A DNA stretch of 8,539 nt from positions 1 through 8,539 of the forward strand of contig JBNKLQ010000255.1 of assembly GCA_050292445.1 (NCBI GenBank). Reading direction: 5' to 3'. Of the stretch, positions 1-6,072 are shown in pieces. This DNA is from Leptofilum sp050292445. GTDB lineage: Bacteria > Chloroflexota > Anaerolineae > Promineifilales > Promineifilaceae. The notes beneath the pieces are model-generated. The model had not been told where the DNA came from, ran no database searches, and was given only the letters and a program-made list of their open reading frames with translations. A program made the position numbers and the translations under genes. Position 1 is the first letter of the stretch. Every line of letters begins with the position of its first letter.

Positions 1-934
1 CTTGCTGGCCTGCTTCGCTCAACAAATAGTCACGGAACAAAACGGCCGCTTCTTTTTCAGCAGATGTAGCCGTTTCCCGCACACAGGCCGGGAACTCGGC
101 CATGAAGGTGCCTTCCAGCGGATAAATCGCCACAATTTGGTCGCCGCCCAGCTGAGCCACGTTGGCCTCGTACATGATGCCCGCCGTCAAATAATCAACG
201 CCGCGCTCGGCCATGGTTTCGGCCAAAGATTGGGTGCTGCTGCTGAACCAGGTGACACCGCCCTCAAACGCGCCCACGCTGGCCTGCACAATGGGCTGGC
301 CAATGTCGGCCACACTGACGGCCTCGGTTTTAGATTCGGCCGCTTGCACGATGGCCAACAAGGTGCTGGCCCCGGAACCGGACAGACCCGGATGCGTGTG
401 TCCCAGCTTGAAGGATTGGCCTAAGGTGCCGCCACTGTAATAGTTCCAGGCGGCGGGATCGGCGGCTAGGCTGCCAATGTCTAGCCAGCCCAAGGGCAAA
501 CCGGGCCAGCCCAGCGCCTCTGCCACCTCGCGCCACATGCCAATCACCAGCGGGCTTTGGGCCACACTGACGCAGTCGGTTTGGAAGCTGCTGTCGCCGC
601 TGTCGGCCAGAACATCGGTCCAGACGGTTTCTTCAGGAATCCACAGGGCGAGCGACGGGTCGTTATTGATCTGGTCAATTGCTTGCCCTGACTCTACAGC
701 ATTTAGCACCACAAAGGCGGGGTCGCCGCTGCTGGTTTCGGTTTCGGAGTTGTTGAAGGTAGTAACGGCCGTTTCCAGCCACGGTGCCGCTGTTGTGTTG
801 GCAATGATGTTCACCACGACGGCATCGGAGGGGATGACAACCTCTTCGCCCAGGCCAAACAGCCCACAGGCCATCATCGGCAAAGCTAACAGTACAAAAA
901 GCAGCGAAAAACTGCGCAAATTATTGTATTTCAT
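1..934 (-). CDS. Solute-binding lipoprotein, 3' end outside window (possible VWA-domain family)
   Basis: The minus-strand frame from the ATG at 934-932 stays open for 311 codons to the window edge, so the gene is partial. The N-terminus is a signal peptide (residues 1-22, hydrophobic run LLFVLLALPMMA) followed by Cys23, a plausible though not ideal lipoprotein site, so the mature protein should be lipid-anchored outside the membrane. Residues about 33-311 read like a periplasmic-binding-protein fold: WLETAVTTFN near 53, LALWIPEETVW near 96, SPLVIGMW near 126, and FRDYLLSEAGQQ at the visible end. Recalled homologues continue into a von Willebrand factor A domain, which would lie beyond position 1 and cannot be seen. 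A GAGG ribosome site lies 5 nt before the ATG, at the edge of a repeat element. It lies 110 nt downstream of the OmpA-fusion gene on the same strand, probably one operon. The binding-protein class is fairly secure; ligand and VWA tail are not. Confidence 0.82.
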   Translation of the reverse strand, partial: MKYNNLRSFSLLFVLLALPMMACGLFGLGEEVVIPSDAVVVNIIANTTAAPWLETAVTTFNNSETETSSGDPAFVVLNAVESGQAIDQINNDPSLALWIPEETVWTDVLADSGDSSFQTDCVSVAQSPLVIGMWREVAEALGWPGLPLGWLDIGSLAADPAAWNYYSGGTLGQSFKLGHTHPGLSGSGASTLLAIVQAAESKTEAVSVADIGQPIVQASVGAFEGGVTWFSSSTQSLAETMAERGVDYLTAGIMYEANVAQLGGDQIVAIYPLEGTFMAEFPACVRETATSAEKEAAVLFRDYLLSEAGQQ

Positions 935-940
935 AAAGTC

Positions 941-1022
941 CTCAACCCTCACCCCAACCCTCTCCCTCAAGGGAGAGGGAGCTGTCCCCTCCCTCTCTGA
1001 GGGGGAGGGCTAGGGTGGGGGT
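941..1022 (-). repeat. Hairpin repeat element, copy 1 of 2
   Basis: This 82-base GC-rich element lies between two minus-strand genes. Read on the minus strand it holds two adjacent stem-loops: an imperfect CCCTCCCCCTC / GGGAGGGG hairpin, then a near-perfect palindrome, CCCTCTCCC-TTGA-GGGAGAGGG. The second copy at 5986-6066 (plus strand) differs by 5 substitutions and one single-base indel, about 93% identity. The element ends in TTGAG exactly 6 nt before the ATG of the lipoprotein gene, so it contributes that gene's GAGG ribosome-binding site. No T-run follows the stems, so it does not look like an intrinsic terminator. It is probably a non-autonomous dispersed repeat; no transposase is nearby. 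Confidence 0.85.
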
Positions 1023-1044
1023 GAATGTTACATTTTTAAAAAAT

Positions 1045-2670
1045 TTACCTTCCAGCGGTGACCAGCGTCAGCTCTACATAGCGATCTTGCGCTTGGAGAT
1101 TGGGATCATCGGTGCCGCGCCGTTCTTCTGGCGGCAACACCGCTTCCACAATGAAGCGGGCCGGGTCGATGCCTTGTGATACCAGGTAATCCACCACGCT
1201 TTGCGCTCGGCCTTCAGCAACTTCCAAAATCTCGTCTTCGGTGTAGGGCGGCTCGTTGGCCGGCCAGGCGGAGGAACCGCGCACCCGCAGGAACAAACCG
1301 ATGCTTTGCGACATCGTCGGTACTACACAGTCATCCAAAATGCGGCGCGATTCCAGCGTCAGCTCGGTGGATTCGGGCAAGAAGGCAAAGGTACGGCAGG
1401 GCAGCACCGCCAGCGTGGCGGCGGCATCGGTGGAGACGCCAGACAAATCGACCTGGGCTGAAATGGAGAAGGTGTCGTTGACCGGTTTGCCGTTGGGCTG
1501 CAAGCTGGCCTGATCGGCTGCCCGCAGCACAAAGCCGCCGTTGACTAGATCGTTCACATCGTCATTGGGAATGTTCACGTCAGAGGCGGCCCAAACGCGT
1601 CGGGCAATTTCCAGACGGGAAATAATGGGGCGCGTGTCGCGCATCACAAAGGCGTTGTCGCCCAGGTCGGCTTGTGCCACGCTTTCCAGCCAGAGAACGA
1701 AGTCGTCGGTGGCGGTTTCGGCATAGACAAAGCTCCAGTCGTTGTTGCCCCAGGACGCAATTTGAGAAGCGGCCGTATCAAAATCCTCTACCTGGGCTTT
1801 GAGCGTATCAAACCAGGCATTGTGGAAATTTTGCACCAGATCGGCATTGGTCTGGATGGATTGGCGAGAGGTGACAACCACGTCGATAACAATGCGCAGC
1901 TCTTCAGAACTGAGCAGCTTCACGCCACCGCTCTGCTCGGCGTCATAAATATTGGGTTCCCAGGCAGAAACCACATCGGCCTGGCCGTTGTTGAATACTT
2001 CAATGGCGGATTCAACGCTGTCTTGCGGCACCAGGGTTACTTGCGAGCGTGGGCTGAGCTGGGCAATGGAGAGGGCGTAATAGACAAAATATTCACCAAC
2101 GCTGTCGCTGGCGAAGGCGATGCGTTTGCCTTGCAGATCGTTGATCGTGTCGATGTCACGGCCCCATAGCTGGTCAGCACCGGCGCTCTCGTCCACAATG
2201 GCGGTGATCACACCAGGGCTGGAGAGAGCCACAGAGTCCAGCGTGGTGAGCAGGCAGTTCCACTGGCCAGAATCCAGCAGGGCGGTGCGCTGCCCTTCGG
2301 TGATGTCGTACTCATCAGTTAGGAAGAAGGGAATGATGCCCAAATGGAAGCCGTGCTCGATGTCTTTGCCGCTCATCTGCATTTGCTGAAGCGTGAAGTA
2401 GCTGCCGAAGGCATCGGCCCCGCAGATGTAGGTGGGCAGGTCGTCGTCAGCGTTGTAGTTGGGGCCCCAAATCGGGTCTGGGGAATCGAGATCGGCAGTG
2501 GTGACAGTGGAGCCGTCGTTGCTAGTGCTGCTGTCTGTACCGTCGGTTGTCTCCGTCCCGGTGTCATCGGTCATGTTACCGATGATGCTGTAGGCGGCCA
2601 CGCCACAAATGACCAGGGCGGCGATGCCGATGATAGCGATAAAGATGATACGGGTACGATCTAGTTTCAT
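1045..2670 (-). CDS. Membrane-anchored solute-binding protein fused to OmpA-like domain
   Basis: The 541-residue protein opens with a short basic stretch and one hydrophobic segment (about 8-30). No convincing lipobox is present, so it is probably a signal anchor. A Thr/Ser/Asp/Gly-rich linker follows (34-60). Residues about 65-330 resemble NMT1/SsuA-type substrate-binding proteins: GIIPFFLTDEYD near 111, INDLQGKRIAFASDSVGEYF near 176, and FNNGQADVVSAWEPNIYD near 226. Residues about 424-540 form an OmpA-like C-terminal domain: FAFLPESTELTLESRRIL, then EGRAQSVVDYLVSQGIDPARF, ending in RYVELTLV. OmpA-like domains commonly bind peptidoglycan, so the protein may bridge membrane and cell wall while sensing a ligand; that role is inferred. 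The start has a GAGG site 8 nt upstream. The next gene is another binding protein, and no ABC permease or ATPase is visible. It resembles proteins annotated as substrate-binding/OmpA family fusions. Confidence 0.85.
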   Translation of the reverse strand: MKLDRTRIIFIAIIGIAALVICGVAAYSIIGNMTDDTGTETTDGTDSSTSNDGSTVTTADLDSPDPIWGPNYNADDDLPTYICGADAFGSYFTLQQMQMSGKDIEHGFHLGIIPFFLTDEYDITEGQRTALLDSGQWNCLLTTLDSVALSSPGVITAIVDESAGADQLWGRDIDTINDLQGKRIAFASDSVGEYFVYYALSIAQLSPRSQVTLVPQDSVESAIEVFNNGQADVVSAWEPNIYDAEQSGGVKLLSSEELRIVIDVVVTSRQSIQTNADLVQNFHNAWFDTLKAQVEDFDTAASQIASWGNNDWSFVYAETATDDFVLWLESVAQADLGDNAFVMRDTRPIISRLEIARRVWAASDVNIPNDDVNDLVNGGFVLRAADQASLQPNGKPVNDTFSISAQVDLSGVSTDAAATLAVLPCRTFAFLPESTELTLESRRILDDCVVPTMSQSIGLFLRVRGSSAWPANEPPYTEDEILEVAEGRAQSVVDYLVSQGIDPARFIVEAVLPPEERRGTDDPNLQAQDRYVELTLVTAGR

Positions 2671-2676
2671 GCGATT

Positions 2677-2713
2677 TTCCTCAAACGAACTTTTCTAATT
2701 GTGAATCGTGAAT
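2677..2713 (-). promoter_or_regulatory. Weak candidate promoter of the OmpA-fusion operon
   Basis: On the minus strand, TTCACA (one mismatch to the -35 consensus) is followed after 16 nt by TAGAAA (four of six to the -10 consensus), just upstream of the GAGG site and ATG at 2670. The -35-like hexamer lies inside the GTGAA repeat, where several TTCACA copies occur, so a match by chance is likely. The call rests only on this pattern. Confidence 0.25.
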
Positions 2714-2735
2714 TGTGAACAATTAATTGTGAATG
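2698..2735. repeat. AT-rich GTGAA tandem repeat with nested palindromes
   Basis: The motif (A)TTGTGAA or a variant recurs four times with short spacing (GTGAAT, GTGAAT, GTGAAC, GTGAAT). It contains a perfect 12-bp palindrome, ACAATTAATTGT (2719-2730), overlapping the inverted pair AATTGT / ACAATT (2711-2724). It lies in the 148-nt gap between the arginine decarboxylase stop and the OmpA-fusion start, where I see no gene. Its base composition is unlike the surrounding GC-richer DNA. It may be a dispersed repeat or an operator; nothing decides between them. Confidence 0.6.
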
Positions 2736-2818
2736 GTTCCCCCGTATGTGGGGAGAACTGTGAAATTATGGATGGATTCATCTGTATTTACGGGTATTTT
2801 GCCATTTGGTTGTATGTT

Positions 2819-4267
2819 TTAGACGGCGTAGCCCAGGTTGCGCAAGACGTCGTCTGGGGTTTGGCCGTGCAGAATTTGGAACTGGAAACGGCCGTCTCCA
2901 TCCTGATCAATTATCAACTCATATGCTTCTGGCAGCACACAATGTTTGCTGCCCTTCACCCCACCCAACATTTCCTGGTAAGCACCAATACTGAAAAAGC
3001 CAATGTACAACTCGTCGGTTTCTACTGGCAAATAAAGGGGCGAATGGCTGGGCTTAGGTGGGTACACGTCATCGCTGTCGCAGGTGATGCCGCCCAACTG
3101 TACCTGCTGGAACGGTTTGTCTAGGTGGTTTAGTGGCAGCACGACGAAATGCTCAGACAACGCCCAACTGTCAGGAAAGGAACTCATGATCGAGCCGTCG
3201 ATGATGTACCAGGGCAGCTTAGAGCCGTTGTCTTTGACGGTGATGATTTTAAACAAGTGTGCGCCATGTTCCGAAGTGGTGTAACGGCCGAATTCACCCA
3301 TCACGTCTGGCACAGGCACATTATACCGCTGGCACGCCTCTTGCAAGGCAGTTAAGAGCTGTCGGACAAATTCATGGTAATCAAAGTCAAAATCGAGCGT
3401 CATGGCGACCGGCATGCCGCCGCCAAAATTAAAGATGCTCAGACTGGGATACCGTTGGCGCAGCCGGGCAAACAGCTCAATTCCCGGTTTGAGGGAGCTA
3501 ATAAAATCGGGAATGTTGGTGAGCTGGCTGCCCACCATGTAATGATACATTTTTAGCGTCAGGTTGGGGGCGGCGGCGACGTAAGCAGCGGCTTTCCACA
3601 TATCATCGGTATTCAGGCCAAAACGAGAATTGGCCTTGTCAATTTCTGCCAGGGTTTCGTTGTGACCATAGCTTTTTTGGCGTAGGCCCACGTCAAACGG
3701 TTGACCCGAGCTAAGAAACAGCGAAATTTCCTCTAAATCTTCAATCACAGGAATGAGATTTTCGTGTAGGAGGCGTAGCTGAAGCAGATTGGCGGCGTAG
3801 AGGGATTTTGGCCCTTTGAAACCATTGCACACAATCATGCGGTCTGGCGTGAGCAAGCCGCGTTCAATCATAATTTTGGCAATGTCTACGTCCACAGTGG
3901 AAGACATTTCGTGATTGGCACCTGCACCAAGGGTGGTGCGAATGACTTCTTCGGCGGCGTTGGCTTTGGAGGCGTAGGTGTAATGGAATTCCCCGGCGTA
4001 ATCTAGCTCGGCAATGACGTCGGCAAAGACCTGGTTCATCTTTTGAATTTGCTGCCGAATAAGGGGCAGATAGACAATTTCCAGTGGGCTGGGCATGGTT
4101 TTCTCAAACCCTTGTGGTGCTTCATCCAGAAAAAACTGGGCCAAGTCGAGGCCTTCCATGTGCAGATGGCCATTTTGGGCGTGCAGGTAGCGGTTGAACT
4201 GGTGATTGTGGGGAACGGCCGTTTCCTTTTCCCAGCCAATAACAGGATGATCAGGTTGGTCATTCAT
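2819..4267 (-). CDS. speA: Arginine decarboxylase, PLP-dependent (alanine racemase fold)
   Basis: The 482-residue protein matches biosynthetic arginine decarboxylases of the fold-III type, which convert arginine to agmatine and CO2 for polyamine synthesis. It most resembles the short Bacteroidetes-like form, not the roughly 630-residue E. coli SpeA. Visible landmarks are HYTYASKANAAEE with the likely PLP lysine K101, IVCNGFK at 145-151, MYHYMVGSQ with H242, the phosphate-binding NFGGGMP at 280-286, GEFGRYTTSEHGAH at 324-337, GGITCDSDD with the probable catalytic Cys396/Asp397, and IGFFSIGAYQEMLGG with Tyr430. All core residues appear intact. The start ATG overlaps the end of the mscS-type gene by 8 nt, and a GGAG site lies within that gene, suggesting translational coupling. 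Substrate is assigned from overall resemblance; related folds decarboxylate ornithine, lysine, diaminopimelate or carboxynorspermidine. The symbol is by function. Confidence 0.85.
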   Translation of the reverse strand: MNDQPDHPVIGWEKETAVPHNHQFNRYLHAQNGHLHMEGLDLAQFFLDEAPQGFEKTMPSPLEIVYLPLIRQQIQKMNQVFADVIAELDYAGEFHYTYASKANAAEEVIRTTLGAGANHEMSSTVDVDIAKIMIERGLLTPDRMIVCNGFKGPKSLYAANLLQLRLLHENLIPVIEDLEEISLFLSSGQPFDVGLRQKSYGHNETLAEIDKANSRFGLNTDDMWKAAAYVAAAPNLTLKMYHYMVGSQLTNIPDFISSLKPGIELFARLRQRYPSLSIFNFGGGMPVAMTLDFDFDYHEFVRQLLTALQEACQRYNVPVPDVMGEFGRYTTSEHGAHLFKIITVKDNGSKLPWYIIDGSIMSSFPDSWALSEHFVVLPLNHLDKPFQQVQLGGITCDSDDVYPPKPSHSPLYLPVETDELYIGFFSIGAYQEMLGGVKGSKHCVLPEAYELIIDQDGDGRFQFQILHGQTPDDVLRNLGYAV

Positions 4268-5147
4268 TCGTTTTCTCCGGAAGTTGGCCCTGTGCCATGT
4301 TTATAGTGAGGGGCGTTAGCTGTAATGTTTCAAAAGGCATTTCAATCTGCTTTTCAGTCAAAGTATTAAAGATTTTTTCTCGCAATTCAAACCGTTTTTC
4401 AATATGAATACGTTCATCTTTAATCCAGGCTTGCAACTCCAAAGCCACATTGTAATCATTTAGCTGGGTTATCACCACCCGTGCTGGTGGCTCTTGGAGA
4501 TAATCGGGATCGTCTTGAATCACGGCAAACAATATTTGGCGAACCTGATCGATATTTTCGTTGACGCCAACGGTGACTTCAACATCCAAGCGCAGGTGGG
4601 GGAAATTGGTATAGGAGGTTACCGTTTTGTTGATAATCTCTGCATTGGGGACGGCCAACATTTTACCATCTCCGGTGATGATGCGGGTGGATCGCAGGGT
4701 GATTTGGGAAACACGGCCGTAATTGTCACCAACTTCTACCAGATCACCAATGACAAACGGCCGATCCAGAAAAATGAGAATGCCAGAGATGAGATTAGAA
4801 AACGCATCGCGGGCGGCAAAACCAATGGTGATACCCACAATGCCCAGCGAGGCCAGCAATCCGGCTGTGTCCACGCCCATGACAGACAGTGCATTGACCA
4901 AACCAAGCAGCAAAATAGTGTACTGCAAAATCGTTTTGATAAACGCTTGAGATGTTTTATCAAATCGTGATTTAGGTAGGAAGCGTTTTAGCAGCTGCCG
5001 GATGATGATCCAGGCCAGATAGAACGCGGCAAACGTAATCAAAGCAACAACGAGATCGATTATGAAATCGACTAGCTGGGTGCCCAATGTTTCTGGATTG
5101 AATAATGTTTGCAGCCGTTCCAGAATGACGTTGATTAGCTCGCTCAT
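4260..5147 (-). CDS. mscS: MscS-family small-conductance mechanosensitive channel
   Basis: The 295-residue protein is about the length of E. coli MscS (286). It should form a homoheptameric inner-membrane channel that opens under membrane tension to release solutes during hypo-osmotic shock. Three membrane helices are visible: about 24-50, 68-90 and the pore-lining TM3 at 94-122, with the Gly/Ala-rich pattern GLLASLGIVGITIGFAARDA. The signature stretch ILIFLDRPFVIGDLVEVGD leads into the beta domain (130-185, with LAVPNAEIINKTVTSYTN). The alpha/beta cytoplasmic domain follows (186-280), ending in EMPFETLQL as in the family. A GGAGG ribosome site sits 6 nt before the ATG. It is the first gene of a coupled pair with the arginine decarboxylase. 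A TATAAT box lies 27 nt upstream of the start. The family assignment is secure; the particular paralogue is not. Confidence 0.93.
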   Translation of the reverse strand: MSELINVILERLQTLFNPETLGTQLVDFIIDLVVALITFAAFYLAWIIIRQLLKRFLPKSRFDKTSQAFIKTILQYTILLLGLVNALSVMGVDTAGLLASLGIVGITIGFAARDAFSNLISGILIFLDRPFVIGDLVEVGDNYGRVSQITLRSTRIITGDGKMLAVPNAEIINKTVTSYTNFPHLRLDVEVTVGVNENIDQVRQILFAVIQDDPDYLQEPPARVVITQLNDYNVALELQAWIKDERIHIEKRFELREKIFNTLTEKQIEMPFETLQLTPLTINMAQGQLPEKTNE

Positions 5148-5173
5148 CCGCTTCCTCCGTTTCTTTAGTATGC

Positions 5174-5179
5174 ATTATA
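5174..5179 (-). promoter_or_regulatory. Candidate -10 box of the mscS-arginine decarboxylase operon
   Basis: On the minus strand a perfect TATAAT lies 27 nt before the mscS-type ATG (5147), which would give a leader of about 20 nt carrying the GGAGG site. The -35 region at 17-18 nt spacing (TTCCGC or TTTCCG) is poor, so the promoter may be weak, need an activator, or be a chance match. Confidence 0.5.
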
Positions 5180-5278
5180 GCGAAAACTAAGGTGCTGCGG
5201 AAAAATCGCCTGCTCAAAAGCGCAAGGATGGAATAGTGAACGGCCGTTTTCCATGCTACTCTGTAATCAAAATAGAAT

Positions 5279-5322
5279 CTGATTTGCCTGATTGTCCTGA
5301 TCAAGAAAATCAGGGCAATCAG
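5279..5322 (+). repeat. 14-bp hairpin with 9-nt periodicity in the GyrI-like gene leader
   Basis: The arms CTGATTGTCCTGAT (5288-5301) and ATCAGGGCAATCAG (5309-5322) pair over 14 bp with one U-G wobble around a 7-nt loop. The left side is a 9-nt near-repeat: CTGATTTGC, CTGATTGTC, CTGATCAAG. No T-run follows, so it is not a typical terminator. It ends 9 nt before the AAGGAG ribosome site. It could be a dispersed palindromic repeat, an mRNA leader structure, or a protein-binding dyad in the divergent mscS/GyrI intergenic region (5148-5339). The rest of that region holds one ACGGCCGT palindrome (5240-5247) and the mscS -10 box; I see no gene there. Confidence 0.7.
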
Positions 5323-5342
5323 CGTCCCATTAAGGAGAGATG

Positions 5343-5975
5343 ATGCAAAAAGTAGATTTCAAGAAAGAGCTAAAACATCTGTACCGGCCATCGGCTAAAA
5401 AAGTAACCTTTGTGGATGTGCCCGCTATGAACTTCCTTACCATTACGGGTGAAGGCAATCCTGGCACAGCCCAGGCGTACAAAGATGCGGTTTCGGCTTT
5501 GTATTCGGTAGCCTACACGGTAAAGTTTATGGTGAAACGTGGTGAATTGGCCATTGATTACGGCGTGATGCCATTAGAAGGGTTGTGGTGGGTTGAGGAC
5601 ATGACCCAGTTTTCCACGGAAGACAAGGATAGCTGGCTGTGGCAGGCAATGATCATGCAGCCAGAGTTTGTGACGCCCGAAATGATCACCGAGGCCAAAG
5701 CGCAAGTTAAGAAAAAGAAAGGACTTGTGGCCGTAGATTTGCTAAAATTGGAACGATTTTCTGAGGGGCAGGCAGCTCAAATTCTGTACACTGGTCCCTA
5801 TGCCGATGAAGGTCCCACGATCCAAAATTTGCACGAGCAGATATGGCAGCAGGGCGGCGAACTGAGCGGCAAACACCACGAAATTTATCTCAATGATCCA
5901 TCGCGCACCGCGCCAGAACGGCTAAAAACGGTGATTCGCCAGCCATTTTTGGTAAAAGAAGTGGTTGCTGCTTGA
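5343..5975 (+). CDS. GyrI-like small-molecule-binding protein
   Basis: The 210-residue protein is a stand-alone GyrI-like (SHS2-type effector-binding) protein of the kind that begins KVDFKKELKHLYRPSAK. Family landmarks are FVDVPAMNFLTITGEGNPGT (about 23-42), YGVMPLEGLWWVEDM, MIMQPEFVTPEMI, the ligand-pocket segment YTGPYADEGPTIQNLHEQI, and the C-terminal GKHHEIYLNDPSRTAPERLK...RQPFL. Relatives bind diverse hydrophobic small molecules, and some hydrolyse them; no catalytic role can be read here. There is no signal peptide or membrane segment, so it is cytoplasmic. Two in-frame ATGs lie at 5340 and 5343. The second is preferred because AAGGAG (5332-5337) is then 5 nt away, against 2 nt for the first, and the same module with the same spacing precedes the start at 8441. 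The next gene is a regulator with a related domain, suggesting shared ligands. Confidence 0.87.
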   Translation: MQKVDFKKELKHLYRPSAKKVTFVDVPAMNFLTITGEGNPGTAQAYKDAVSALYSVAYTVKFMVKRGELAIDYGVMPLEGLWWVEDMTQFSTEDKDSWLWQAMIMQPEFVTPEMITEAKAQVKKKKGLVAVDLLKLERFSEGQAAQILYTGPYADEGPTIQNLHEQIWQQGGELSGKHHEIYLNDPSRTAPERLKTVIRQPFLVKEVVAA

Positions 5976-5985
5976 TGAGATTCCG

Positions 5986-6066
5986 ACCCCCACCCTGGCC
6001 CTCCCCCTCACAGGGGGAGGGGACGGCTCCCTCTACCTTGAGGGAGAGGGTTGGGGTGAGGGTGAG
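5986..6066 (+). repeat. Hairpin repeat element, copy 2 of 2
   Basis: This 81-base copy of the element at 941-1022 is inverted in the window but in the same orientation relative to the gene downstream. It carries the same two stem-loops; the second has one mismatch (CCCTCTACCTTGAGGGAGAGGG). It ends in GTGAG exactly 6 nt before the ATG at 6073, so it provides the likely ribosome-binding site of the AraC-type gene. It fills nearly all of the 97-nt gap after the GyrI-like gene. A longer in-frame reading from a TTG at 5965 would translate through the repeat and is rejected. Confidence 0.85.
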
Positions 6067-6072
6067 ACTATA

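Noticed and set aside
477..1013. Plus-strand open frame of 178 codons
   Set aside because: It lies antisense to the solute-binding lipoprotein gene, runs into the hairpin repeat, and shows no family resemblance, whereas the minus frame has a signal peptide and recognisable motifs.
941..1022. Hairpin repeat as an intrinsic terminator after the OmpA-fusion gene
   Set aside because: The stems are strong, but no T-run follows and the next gene's ribosome site is at its end, so continued transcription is more likely.
1672..2169. Plus-strand open frame of 165 codons
   Set aside because: It is the antisense shadow of the OmpA-fusion gene, has no ribosome site, and its translation resembles no family I recognise.
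1..2670. Complete ABC importer operon
   Set aside because: Only binding-protein domains are present; no permease or ATPase is visible in the window.
2736..2758. Hairpin GTTCCCCC / GGGGAGAAC as terminator of the arginine decarboxylase gene
   Set aside because: The stem has a mismatch in 8 pairs and no T-run follows on the minus strand; at most it is a weak structure.
4494..4970. Plus-strand open frame of 158 codons
   Set aside because: It is antisense to the mscS-type gene, whose MscS motifs are unmistakable.
5965..6072. N-terminal extension of the AraC-type protein from a TTG at 5965
   Set aside because: It would translate the repeat element into low-complexity sequence and overlap the stop of the upstream gene; homology and a well-placed ribosome site begin at 6073.
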